64,000 nt of DNA from Candidatus Omnitrophota bacterium (GTDB lineage: Bacteria > Hinthialibacterota > Hinthialibacteria > Hinthialibacterales > Hinthialibacteraceae), in the NCBI GenBank assembly GCA_003598175.1, contig QZKN01000096.1, forward strand, positions 1 through 64,000, in the 5' to 3' direction. The position numbers and the translations under genes are program-made. Positions 1-8,163 of this stretch are shown here, in pieces. Positions within the stretch are counted from its first letter, which is position 1. The number at the start of each line of letters is the position of its first letter. The notes under the pieces were generated by a model. It was not told the DNA's origin. It made no database searches and worked only from the letters and a program-made list of their open reading frames with translations.

Positions 1-969
1 TTATTGTTTCTGTTGCCGAACACGTTGACCGGCCAAACGGAGAAAATTCGGTTGTCCATTCGCGAAACGGCGAAGAGCGATACGGTTTTTCGTTTCGAGG
101 AACGGGCGGATCGGGATTTGCGCCTTTTCGAGGGAGAACGGCCGGTGATGGTCTATAATTTTGGCAGGATGCTGAAAGAAGGCGTGCCGGAAAATCGCGC
201 GCGTTCTTCTTACGTCCATCCGATTTATGGGGTGGAGGGGGAAGAACTCAGCGACGACTTTCCGCGGGATCATTACCACCATCGCGGTTTGTTTTGGGCC
301 TGGCCGGTGGTGCAAATCGCCGATCGAACCTACTCGCTGTGGGATATTCGCGGGATTTATCACCGATTCGAGCGCTGGACCTATCGCGAGGCGGGGCCGG
401 TTTGCGCCATGTTCGGCGTGCAGAACGGTTGGTATGTGGGGGATCGAAAAATGATCGACGAGCAGGTGGAGTTTCTCGTGTATTGCGCGGGAGAAACCGG
501 CCGCGCGATTGACGTGGTTCTCCATTTCCGAGCGCTGGATGAACCGGTGACGCTGTCCGGCACCGCCGATCAAAATAAAGGGTATGGAGGATTCAATTTC
601 CGACCCGCGCCGCGAGAAGAGACGAAAATCGTCACGTCCGGCGGTTTTCAGGAAAAAGATAGTAATCTTCTACCGTTTCCATGGGCGGATATGTCGGCGC
701 GGTTTCACGGGCGTGAGAACGTGACGGGAATTGCGATTCTGCAAGACGAACATAATCCCGATTTTCCTGCCGGTTGGACGCTGCGATATTATGGCTTTTT
801 GGGAGTGGCCTGGCCGGGATTGCAGGATTTGACGATCCGGCCCGGCGAAGCGGGGATTCGGTTGCGGTATCGGCTTTGGATTCACAAAGGGGATGCGGAA
901 ACCGGGAAAGTGGCGGAAGCGTATCGCGTGTATCACGAACCGGTATCGGTTCAAGTGGTGAATGAGTGA
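1..969 (+). CDS. DUF6807 (PmoA-like) family protein, 5' partial
   Basis: The frame is open to base 1, so the true start lies upstream of the window; about 322 residues are visible. It matches the DUF6807 family, beta-sandwich proteins common in planctomycetes and similar uncultured phyla, often found near DUF1080 hydrolases and sugar oxidoreductases. The visible hallmark is the His-rich motif DHYHHRGLFWAW about 90 residues in, with an aromatic-rich C-terminal part containing RYYGFLGVAWPG. No enzymatic reaction is established for the family as far as I know, and the name PmoA should not be read as methane oxidation. The 3' end faces a convergent gene 29 bases away, with no clear terminator between them. 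Confidence 0.75.
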   Translation, partial: LLFLLPNTLTGQTEKIRLSIRETAKSDTVFRFEERADRDLRLFEGERPVMVYNFGRMLKEGVPENRARSSYVHPIYGVEGEELSDDFPRDHYHHRGLFWAWPVVQIADRTYSLWDIRGIYHRFERWTYREAGPVCAMFGVQNGWYVGDRKMIDEQVEFLVYCAGETGRAIDVVLHFRALDEPVTLSGTADQNKGYGGFNFRPAPREETKIVTSGGFQEKDSNLLPFPWADMSARFHGRENVTGIAILQDEHNPDFPAGWTLRYYGFLGVAWPGLQDLTIRPGEAGIRLRYRLWIHKGDAETGKVAEAYRVYHEPVSVQVVNE

Positions 970-998
970 ATGACGGCAGGATTATGCGCTTTTTTCGT

Positions 999-2267
999 TC
1001 ATGTTTTCCGCTCTTTCTTTTTTGCTGCGGGAAACAGAACATTATTCAAGATCAAGCGATAACCGGGCGAGTTGGGATATTGCGAGAGATCCGTATCCTC
1101 TTCTCCCACCAAATGTTGCGGATCTTCCGGATCGTGGCCTCCCAGAAACGTGAACGTCCCTTTTCCCCGCACACCGTGAATATATTTGGCGACTTCGAAG
1201 CCGGGAAAATCCGCGAGAACGATGATATTCGGTTTTAAGATGGATTTGCGAAAGGCTGTGGTCTGCCCGAGAAAATCAGCGATACGCGCGCGATGGTTCT
1301 GCGTCAGCATCGCCGGAACGGGATCGAATTTGGCCGAGAATTCGAATAGCTGAAAATTCGCGGATTGATAACGCGCGCCCGGCGTGGCGGGACTGGGGCT
1401 GGTATCGATATTCGAAAATTCATAAATCAACGGATTGGTGACCAACTCAAAATTTTGAAAGGCGAAGCAATTGGAAAAGTGGAGTTGGGATTGGAAACCC
1501 GGCGTGAGTCCGTCTCCATCGATTTCCGGGGCGACGATGTCCAGTCCTTGCGCCGCCAGAGCGACATCCAGCGTGTCCGTCGCGGCGCACATGGCGAAGA
1601 GGAATCCACCATTTTCAACATAATCGCGTATGGTTTTCGCTACGGCGCCTTTGTGCTGGGAGACTTTGACGTAGCCCGCTTTTAACGCCGCGGCTTCGAA
1701 CAGACGTACTTTTTCCTGATACCACTGCGCATTGTGAAAACTACGATAAAACTTACCGAATTGGCCGGTGAAATCCTCGTGATGCAGATGTAGCCAGTCG
1801 TATTGATACAAACGGCCGGCCAGAACTTCCTGATCCCATATCTTATCGTAAGGAATATTTGCATAGGTCAATGCCAAAGTCACCGCATCGTCCCACGGAT
1901 TGTTGGATGGCGTGGTATAGACCGCCACTTTCGGGGCTTTTTCCAGCGGGATCACTTCCATGTTGTCCTGCGCAATTTGCGCATGAATGGCGTCGATTTC
2001 ACCATCGCTGACGACGACGGCGGTCACGCCGTGCAGGACGGTTTGGTTGAAGGTTTTCCCGCTGTTGTCATAGACGAGAAACGAACCGCTGCGATAATTC
2101 AACAGCCATGCGCATTTGTACTTTTGTTGCAATGCCCAATACGTCACTCCATACGCTTTCAAGTGGTCCGTTTGCACTCCGTCCATGGGAATCAAAACGC
2201 CGTCGGCCATGCAGGCGAGCGGCAGGAGTAAAAGTACGAACCACGGAATTACACGTTTGTTCATCAA
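999..2267 (-). CDS. Secreted protein of the group often labelled asparagine synthetase B
   Basis: This is a 422-residue protein with a clear signal peptide (hydrophobic residues 8-20, cleavage probably near CMADG). Directly after it comes LIPMDGVQTDHLKAYG and then WLLNYRSGSFLV. I recall this arrangement from secreted proteins of Bacteroidetes and other phyla that databases call asparagine synthetase B. None of the hallmarks of true AsnB is visible: there is no N-terminal Cys2 glutaminase and no SGGxDS pyrophosphatase loop. A segment near the middle, GGFLFAMCAATDTLD, resembles the turn of a class-I glutamine-amidotransferase-like fold. A role in amino-acid amidation is therefore unlikely, and the function is unknown. 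It probably sits in the periplasm. It is followed on the same strand by nothing and preceded by a Yip1-like gene 68 bases upstream. Confidence 0.7.
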   Translation of the reverse strand: MMNKRVIPWFVLLLLPLACMADGVLIPMDGVQTDHLKAYGVTYWALQQKYKCAWLLNYRSGSFLVYDNSGKTFNQTVLHGVTAVVVSDGEIDAIHAQIAQDNMEVIPLEKAPKVAVYTTPSNNPWDDAVTLALTYANIPYDKIWDQEVLAGRLYQYDWLHLHHEDFTGQFGKFYRSFHNAQWYQEKVRLFEAAALKAGYVKVSQHKGAVAKTIRDYVENGGFLFAMCAATDTLDVALAAQGLDIVAPEIDGDGLTPGFQSQLHFSNCFAFQNFELVTNPLIYEFSNIDTSPSPATPGARYQSANFQLFEFSAKFDPVPAMLTQNHRARIADFLGQTTAFRKSILKPNIIVLADFPGFEVAKYIHGVRGKGTFTFLGGHDPEDPQHLVGEEDTDLSQYPNSPGYRLILNNVLFPAAKKKERKT

Positions 2268-2335
2268 AATTCTTATCCTTTCTATGTTCGGTTGCCTTGT
2301 GAGGTTGCGTGCGTTTGTTTTTCACGCTGTATTGT

Positions 2336-2953
2336 TTATAAACTCTGGGCGAAGAGAAAAATAACGCGGATGAGAAGCCAAATGGTCGTAAACGTTATTA
2401 TGACTCCGCCAATCACGATGAGGAAGTTCAAAACGAATAAAAAAACCACCGCCGGCGTTTCGTTCAATTGCTGATTTTCGTTGATGGCGAAGAATAAAAG
2501 AATGCAGAAGACGCTGGAAAAAATGACCAAATTGGCGAAGGGAATGGGGATCAGCCATGCCAGAAACGCCACACTGGCGTATGCCGTGCAGCGATAGGTT
2601 ACAAGAAAGTCTTCGCGTCTGCCAAAAAAAACGGTAAACGCATAAATCAATCCGGTTACGCCGATAAACAGGCAGATATTTATAAAAAAGGAGATCGTCA
2701 AAGCCAGAAAAGAAAGCCCAAGTGTAATCGGCGCGAAGAGCAGGGCATAAAACAATTTCGGAAAGAGTATATTGATGAACGCGAAGATCGTGGGTTCCGC
2801 GAGGTCGGTTTTCCCTCCCTGATTCTGGAAAAATAGGACCGGGTCCGTTAAAATCCCATGAACGATTTCTGCGTAACGCCGAACGAAATTGGCGACATTT
2901 TTTTGGAGTATGCTTAAATCCTTCATGGTGTTGGTTGTTAAGGTGTTCGACAT
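2336..2953 (-). CDS. Yip1-domain-like integral membrane protein
   Basis: This is a 205-residue protein if translation starts at the ATG at 2953; the open frame runs further upstream, but that extension would overlap the divergent rarA gene and looks non-coding. A short soluble N-terminus containing FVRRYAEIVHGILTDPVLFF is followed by roughly five hydrophobic segments covering most of the chain. The layout of an amphipathic leader, then EIVHGILTDPVLFF, then paired membrane spans is typical of bacterial Yip1 (PF04893) proteins, whose function is unknown. The gene is followed on the same strand by the secreted protein at 999-2267, so the two could be co-transcribed. It is divergent from rarA with only about 90 bases between the chosen starts. 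Confidence 0.6.
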   Translation of the reverse strand: MSNTLTTNTMKDLSILQKNVANFVRRYAEIVHGILTDPVLFFQNQGGKTDLAEPTIFAFINILFPKLFYALLFAPITLGLSFLALTISFFINICLFIGVTGLIYAFTVFFGRREDFLVTYRCTAYASVAFLAWLIPIPFANLVIFSSVFCILLFFAINENQQLNETPAVVFLFVLNFLIVIGGVIITFTTIWLLIRVIFLFAQSL

Positions 2954-3043
2954 AGATTCTCGTAATCCGTTTGGCGCTTCTCCACCGGGGAACGCCGGAT
3001 AAGAATGATAGAATGGTATATTATAATTTCGAGTGATCGTTTC

Positions 3044-4414
3044 ATGAAAAAAAACGTGAACCACGAATCTTTTTTTCCGACGAATCCGGAAATGCCGGAA
3101 TCTGCGCTTTGGCAGGATCTGCCGGCGGATGTTCCACTGCCCGAACGTTGCCGTCCGACTCGACTGGAGGAGTTCGTCGGTCAACATGAGATTCTGGGAG
3201 AGGATCGTCCATTACGCAAGGCCATCGAACGGGATCGGGTTCCCTCCATGATCCTGTGGGGGCCGCCGGGGAGTGGTAAAACCACGCTGGCAAGGCTGGT
3301 GGCGCGTTTGACAAAATCCCATTTTTCGAAACTTTCGGCGACGGACAGCGGCATACGGGATTTGCGCCTCATCATCGATCAGGCGAAGGAAATGCGTGCG
3401 CAGCAAGGGGTCAAAACGATTCTCTTTATCGATGAAATCCATCGCTGGAACAAGTCGCAGCAGGATGCCCTGCTTCCTCATGTGGAATCCGGTCTGATCA
3501 CACTGATCGGGGCGACCACGGAGAATCCTTCGTTTGAAGTGAACGGCGCTTTGCTGTCGCGGGTAACCGTCTTCACTCTCGTCTCGCTGGAGCCGGAGCA
3601 CTTACGGCAGGTGCTGCGGCGAGGACTCTCGTTCCTGCAAGAGGAATCATGGCCGATCACGGCGGAGGATGACGCCTTATCGGCAATTATCTCGGTTTCC
3701 CACGGCGACGCCCGGGTGGCGTTGACGGCATTGGAGCAGGTGGTGGAATATTGCCGAACGGAGGAGCCGCCTACGCATCTGACCGTTGTCAACACCGCTC
3801 GGGCGCTACAGGAAAAACGAATCCTCTACGACAAGGCCGGCGAGGAGCATTACAATTTGATTTCGGCGTTTCACAAGAGTATGCGCGGCAGCGATCCGCA
3901 GGCCGCGTTGTATTGGCTGGCCCGCATGATGGAGGCCGGCGAGGATCCGATGTATGTTGCGCGGCGGATGATTCGCTTCGCGTCGGAAGATGTGGGCATG
4001 GCGGATCCCAACGCATTGTTGATCGCCATTGCCGCGCGGGATTCCTATCACTTTTTGGGGTCGCCGGAGGGAGACCTGGCGCTGGCGCAGGCGGCTGTTT
4101 ATCTGGCGACCGCCCTGAAAAGCAATACACTGTATGCCGCGTATGGCAAGGCCTTGGCCGCCGTGAAAGAATACGGTTATTTGCCTGTTCCTCTGCCTAT
4201 TCGCAATGCGCCCACACAACTGATGAAGTCGCTCGAATACGGAAAAGGATACAAATATGCGCACGACTACGAAAATGCATATACGGCGCAGCAATATCTT
4301 CCCGACAAACTCGTAGGTACCGTGTTTTACCAACCCACCGATCGCGGATTCGAGAAAAAAGTCCGGGATCGAATGAACGAGTGGCGGGAGTTGTTAAAAC
4401 GGAGCTCGAAATAA
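3044..4414 (+). CDS. rarA: Replication-associated recombination protein A (AAA+ ATPase)
   Basis: RarA/MgsA is an AAA+ ATPase of the clamp-loader group that acts at stalled replication forks. The protein shows a Walker A GPPGSGKTTLA, the Walker B stretch FIDEIHRWNKSQQDALLPHVE as in the family, a sensor segment GATTENPSFEVN, and the C-terminal MgsA domain with MRGSDPQAALYWLARM. From this start it has 456 residues, near the usual 430-450. An in-frame ATG at 3005 would add 13 residues, but a TATAAT box at 3022-3027 lies inside that extension, which favours 3044 or a later ATG. It is followed by birA on the same strand after 25 bases, suggesting one transcript. Confidence 0.95.
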   Translation: MKKNVNHESFFPTNPEMPESALWQDLPADVPLPERCRPTRLEEFVGQHEILGEDRPLRKAIERDRVPSMILWGPPGSGKTTLARLVARLTKSHFSKLSATDSGIRDLRLIIDQAKEMRAQQGVKTILFIDEIHRWNKSQQDALLPHVESGLITLIGATTENPSFEVNGALLSRVTVFTLVSLEPEHLRQVLRRGLSFLQEESWPITAEDDALSAIISVSHGDARVALTALEQVVEYCRTEEPPTHLTVVNTARALQEKRILYDKAGEEHYNLISAFHKSMRGSDPQAALYWLARMMEAGEDPMYVARRMIRFASEDVGMADPNALLIAIAARDSYHFLGSPEGDLALAQAAVYLATALKSNTLYAAYGKALAAVKEYGYLPVPLPIRNAPTQLMKSLEYGKGYKYAHDYENAYTAQQYLPDKLVGTVFYQPTDRGFEKKVRDRMNEWRELLKRSSK

Positions 4415-4439
4415 CTGCAATTTGTCAATCGTTCAATCA

Positions 4440-5453
4440 ATGGAGCCAATTGTGGAACTGCGTTTTTTGAATAATTCTTACGAAAAAACTTCTCTTCTTC
4501 GCTTTTTCGATCCGAATCCGTTGCGATGTTTTTCTCTTGAACAAATCGCTTCCAAATCCGGGCTATCATACGAAACCATCGTCAACGCCATTGCGCAATT
4601 GAATCAGGAAGGTATTCGCATCCTTTATCGGCCGGAGAATGGTTACTTTTATGAACCGCGGGAAACCATTCTTCATCCCGACAAGATCACTTTGCATCTT
4701 TTCACACGCTGGTGGGGACGGCGTGTCATTACGGTGGACCAGATTTCTTCCACGATTGATTTGGCCAAAACACTCGCAATCGATCCCGAACGGCATGGAA
4801 CGGTTTGTATCGCCAATGCCCAATCCAAGGGGCGGGGACGATATGGGAATGCATGGGCGTCGCCCCAAGGCAAGGATATTCTTTTGACTTTTTTGATCGT
4901 CCACGAAGGCTGGGATATCCCGGTTTCCTTGCTGTCTTTGTATACGGTTGTTTCCGTTGTCCGTGTGTTGGATACGGCGTACGGCTTGCCGGTCGCGATC
5001 AAATGGCCCAACGATATCGTCGCGGAAGGACGAAAATTAGGCGGCGTGCTGGTGGAGCGCGACGAATCTTCCAACAGCTTTTTGATCAGTTTGGGATTGA
5101 ACGTGCATAGCCGACCTTGCGATTGGCCTCGCGAGATTCGCGACGTCGGCGTGTCGTTGTCGATGTTGAAAGAGGACCATTGGGAACGGGATTATCTCAT
5201 TGCGCAATGCGGCGCGACGTGGGAAACGCAATGGGAGACGTTGATGCAGGATAAGGGGGAAACCGTCAGAGACTATTGGAATCGATACTCGACCACGCTC
5301 GGCAAAACCGTTTCCTTTTTATATCGCGGACGGCAATTGTCGGGATTCACCAAAACCATTGATCAAGAGGGACGTCTTTTGCTTTTGACCGATGAGGGAA
5401 GAGATTTGGCGCTTCTTCCGGAGGAAGTGCGATCTTTGCGAATTTTGGAATAA
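4440..5453 (+). CDS. birA: Biotin--[acetyl-CoA-carboxylase] ligase with N-terminal HTH
   Basis: BirA activates biotin with ATP and attaches it to biotin carboxyl carrier protein; proteins with an N-terminal helix-turn-helix can also repress biotin genes. Here residues about 20-65 form a winged-helix region (FSLEQIASKSGLSYETIV), followed by the catalytic domain with the biotinyl-AMP loop GRGRYGNAWASP and the KWPNDIVAEGRKLGGVL segment, and a short C-terminal SH3-like domain. The length, 337 residues, is normal for the bifunctional form. I chose the ATG at 4440; a TTG at 4422 would add six residues. No biotin synthesis gene is nearby, so a regulatory target cannot be named from this window. Confidence 0.93.
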   Translation: MEPIVELRFLNNSYEKTSLLRFFDPNPLRCFSLEQIASKSGLSYETIVNAIAQLNQEGIRILYRPENGYFYEPRETILHPDKITLHLFTRWWGRRVITVDQISSTIDLAKTLAIDPERHGTVCIANAQSKGRGRYGNAWASPQGKDILLTFLIVHEGWDIPVSLLSLYTVVSVVRVLDTAYGLPVAIKWPNDIVAEGRKLGGVLVERDESSNSFLISLGLNVHSRPCDWPREIRDVGVSLSMLKEDHWERDYLIAQCGATWETQWETLMQDKGETVRDYWNRYSTTLGKTVSFLYRGRQLSGFTKTIDQEGRLLLLTDEGRDLALLPEEVRSLRILE

Positions 5454-5455
5454 AT

Positions 5456-5509
5456 GGAACGCCGGCATCCTGCCGGCAAATCGAAGAGCCGCCGAGAAAG
5501 CGGCGTTCC
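5456..5509. repeat. Palindromic repeat unit 1, three-way-junction fold
   Basis: Directly after birA, an outer stem (GGAACGCCG at 5456-5464 with CGGCGTTCC at 5501-5509) encloses two hairpins: GCCGGCA-TCC-TGCCGGC and GCCGC-CGAGAAA-GCGGC. The fold is a cloverleaf-like three-way junction. It is not a tRNA: the arms are too short and there is no T-loop consensus. It resembles dispersed REP-like elements. Confidence 0.6.
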
Positions 5510-5560
5510 AATATTCCGTTGTAATCAATTGTACAGGCGTGTTGACGCGAAAATAAACGT

Positions 5561-5619
5561 GGGTAGAGCCGGCGTCCCCGCCGGCGCTGGTCATGCAAGC
5601 GAGGACGCTTGCTTTACCC
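5561..5619. repeat. Palindromic repeat unit 2, three-way-junction fold
   Basis: A second element 51 bases after the first has the same plan with partly different arms. The outer stem GGGTAGAG pairs with CTTTACCC (one G-T pair) and encloses GCCGGCG-TCCC-CGCCGGC and GCAAGCG-AGGA-CGCTTGC. The region between birA and the end of sppA (5454-5671) contains no credible gene. Confidence 0.6.
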
Positions 5620-5671
5620 ATGCATGAAGGTGTGATCACCCCATGATGTTGGTTGATAGGCGATTTGCGCA

Positions 5672-6799
5672 TCAATACGGGAATCGGTATTGTATCGGAG
5701 AGGGAAATTTCTGTCCGGTCAAGGTTGATAATTTTTGCGAAAGCAAATCCAGCCACGAATATTCCCGTTTCCGCCGCTCGATGACTTTTGGTCGTCCGCG
5801 GATTCCCACAAGCCCGGCTGCCGTTTGGATCGCATCCTCCAGCGAACCGATATCGTCGATGAGGGCGATTTCCTTCGCCTGGCGGCCGGTGTAGATTTTC
5901 CCATCGGCCAGCGTCTTCACCAATGATAGAATCACGTCATGACTGGGCAGAAAGCGTTCCTGAGCAGTCGGGTTCGCAATCTCGGGATTTGAGGTTGTTT
6001 CCGTTCCGGATTGAATTTCGGTCGCGGCCGGAATGATCGGCGCGGCATTATGGATTTGTGCAAGCTGTGCGATGCGATCCTGATAATTGCGTATGATTTC
6101 GACCACATCCGGCGTGAAGGGATATTCCGGCGTCGTTTTCGTTGATTTCCAATGTTGCAGCAACCGAATCATGTTTTCCTTGCGGCCTTCGGCCACCGCT
6201 TCGACGAATTGCAGATAGGTATCGTCGATGACGCTTTGCATCATCGTCCGTTCCTCTTCCGTCATCTCTCGTTCGATCGAACCGACGGTTTTGTATTTTC
6301 CCGCTTTTATGGTCTCATAATCGATCCCGATTTTCTCGAACAGTTCTTTGGTTTCTAGAAATTTGGCATAGACGCCGATACTGCCTGTCAGCGTACCCGG
6401 CGACGTCAAAATCCGGTCCGCGCCGCAGGCGATATAATACCCTCCCGAAGCGGCGATGGATCCGAAAGATACCACGACGACTTTTCCGTAATCTTCCCGC
6501 GTCTCGACGATGGCGCGGTGTAAATCTTGTGAGGGGGAAACCGCTCCGCCCCCGCTGTCCACCCGCAGGACGATCCCGCGTATGGAGCTATCTTTCTGAT
6601 ATTCCTCGATCTGATCGAGCCACTCTTCCGCATCGTAAATCAGACCCTCCACTCGCACCAGCGCCAATCGATCCGCCCCTAAAAGATTGACCGACGATCC
6701 CCGAATCGAATAGACGATCAACGTGACGAAGATGCCGATCATAAACAACACGATCAGGAAGAATGTGAACACCAACAATAAACCGGTTCTCTTTTTCAT
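5672..6799 (-). CDS. sppA: Signal peptide peptidase SppA, S49 family, with internal insertion
   Basis: SppA is a membrane-bound serine protease that degrades cleaved signal peptides. The 375-residue protein has one N-terminal membrane segment (residues 7-31) and the S49 core: VDSGGGAVSPS, the nucleophile region GSIAASGGYYIACGADRI (Ser118), LTSPGTLTGSIGVY, and the lysine of KAGKYKTVGS (Lys168 or Lys170), followed by EREMTEEER. The closing motif DGKIYTGRQAKEIALID at about 299-316 is present. Between them, residues about 208-290 form an insertion with a low-complexity stretch (IPAATEIQSGTETTS) that short SppA proteins do not normally have. The start is the ATG at 6799 before KKRTG; the upstream open frame is not convincing. 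Confidence 0.9.
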   Translation of the reverse strand: MKKRTGLLLVFTFFLIVLFMIGIFVTLIVYSIRGSSVNLLGADRLALVRVEGLIYDAEEWLDQIEEYQKDSSIRGIVLRVDSGGGAVSPSQDLHRAIVETREDYGKVVVVSFGSIAASGGYYIACGADRILTSPGTLTGSIGVYAKFLETKELFEKIGIDYETIKAGKYKTVGSIEREMTEEERTMMQSVIDDTYLQFVEAVAEGRKENMIRLLQHWKSTKTTPEYPFTPDVVEIIRNYQDRIAQLAQIHNAAPIIPAATEIQSGTETTSNPEIANPTAQERFLPSHDVILSLVKTLADGKIYTGRQAKEIALIDDIGSLEDAIQTAAGLVGIRGRPKVIERRKREYSWLDLLSQKLSTLTGQKFPSPIQYRFPY

Positions 6800-7001
6800 G
6801 ATACGATTTAAACGATGTCCTTTATTATTGTGATTCTTGTAACCGAGCTTGATGCCTTGAATGTTCCTGTTTACATTATCCTTTGCATGGAGGAAGTCAA
6901 TTGGCCGTAGTGTACTGATTTTTTTACTTTTCGATAAGGATAAGCATAGGTACCGCCGCTCGGAATCCGCATGGTCTTGTTCAATGGGAAAACCGACCGG
7001 A

Positions 7002-7030
7002 TTGGCGGAAAAGGAGAATCCGCTTATCCT
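7002..7030 (+). promoter_or_regulatory. Candidate sigma-70 promoter of the glycosyl-1-phosphate transferase gene
   Basis: TTGGCG at 7002-7007 and TATCCT at 7025-7030 are separated by 17 bases and end about 20 bases before the first ATG of the downstream gene. The match is by eye only. Confidence 0.35.
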
Positions 7031-7050
7031 ACAGTATAGCATACTTCCAG

Positions 7051-8163
7051 ATGGAAATGAGCATCATCATGCCTTTTGAATATTGGATCGTGTTGGCGTT
7101 GAGTTTTTTTTCGGCGCTGCTTTTCACCCCGATTGTTCGAAAACTGGCGATTGTTTTGGATATCCGGGATCATCCGTCCGATCGCAAGATTCATCGATAT
7201 CCCGTTCCTTATTTGGGCGGATTGGCGTTTCATGTTTCCATGACCGTCTGTTTGATTTATTCGGCCTGGTTGGCTCCGCATGTTTTAGCGGTTCAAAATG
7301 CGTGGGAACATTTGCTCCCCCTTTATCTGGTTGCGACCGGATTTCAGCTGTTGGGGATTCTCGATGACGTCTCTCCGATTTCGCCCCCGTTGAAACTCAT
7401 GGTTCAGATCGTGTTGAGTATTTGGTTGGTCAACTCCGATTTTCTGATTTCTCAGATCACCAGCCCGTTCGGTGGAACCATCCCGCTGGGTTGGCTGGGT
7501 TGGTTTCTGTCCGTTTTGTGGATTCTCACGATCGTGAATGCCATCAATTTTATCGACGGGATGGATGGTCTGGCCGCGGGAGTCGTTTTTTTTGCCGCGC
7601 TGGCGAATCTCATGATCGCGCTGGATCCGTGGCAAAATTTTGTGTGTTTGATTTCGCTGATTTTATTGGGGACGACGTTGGGATTTCTCCCCTTCAATTT
7701 TTCGCCGGCCAAAATATTCATGGGTGATGCGGGCAGTTTATATCTCGGCGCGATTTTAGGAGGAAGCGCCCTGGCCAGCAATGTGAAAGGAGCGACGGTC
7801 TTGTCGTTGTCGCTGCCGCTCGTGATCCTCTCGTTGCCGTTGCTGGATACCGTTTTGGCTGTAGTTCGCCGCGGCAGGAAAGGCCGCCGTTTTTTTGCGG
7901 CGGATAGCGAACATATTCATCATCGCTTGTTACGGCTTGGTTTTTCCGACAGGCATGTGGTTTTGAGCGTGTATGGTCTCTGTTTTCTGCTTTCGATGTC
8001 CGCGATTTTGGCGGCGCGGCTGCCGAATCGATATACGATGCTTTTTGTTTTTGTATTTCTGGCTGCAATCGTTTGGGGATTGTTGGTTTTTGCGGCGTTT
8101 GAAAAACGGGTTTCCGCTTCCCGTATGCAAAACGGATCTATCGGCGAATTCGAAAATAAATAG
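7051..8163 (+). CDS. Undecaprenyl-phosphate glycosyl-1-phosphate transferase, WecA/TagO/MraY family
   Basis: Members of this family transfer a sugar-1-phosphate, usually GlcNAc-1-P, from a UDP-sugar to undecaprenyl phosphate to begin O-antigen, teichoic-type or other surface polymers. The protein has about ten or eleven hydrophobic spans and the cytoplasmic motifs of the group: DHPSDRKIHRYPVPYLGG near the N-terminus, LDDVSPISPPLK, the catalytic NFIDGMDGLAAG, FMGDAGSLYLG, and the His-rich EHIHHRLLRLG. Those features fit WecA/TagO better than MraY. Three in-frame ATGs (7051, 7057, 7069) are possible starts. The last 26 bases overlap the convergent gene that follows. No polymer-synthesis genes are adjacent. 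Confidence 0.88.
   Translation: MEMSIIMPFEYWIVLALSFFSALLFTPIVRKLAIVLDIRDHPSDRKIHRYPVPYLGGLAFHVSMTVCLIYSAWLAPHVLAVQNAWEHLLPLYLVATGFQLLGILDDVSPISPPLKLMVQIVLSIWLVNSDFLISQITSPFGGTIPLGWLGWFLSVLWILTIVNAINFIDGMDGLAAGVVFFAALANLMIALDPWQNFVCLISLILLGTTLGFLPFNFSPAKIFMGDAGSLYLGAILGGSALASNVKGATVLSLSLPLVILSLPLLDTVLAVVRRGRKGRRFFAADSEHIHHRLLRLGFSDRHVVLSVYGLCFLLSMSAILAARLPNRYTMLFVFVFLAAIVWGLLVFAAFEKRVSASRMQNGSIGEFENK

Noticed and set aside
2954-3187. N-terminal extension of the Yip1-like gene
   Set aside because: It overlaps the rarA promoter and coding region and its sequence is unlike the membrane protein; the ATG at 2953 is preferred.
5456-5619. tRNA or tmRNA-like fold
   Set aside because: The three-way junction lacks the T-loop, anticodon-arm geometry and CCA context; better read as repeats.
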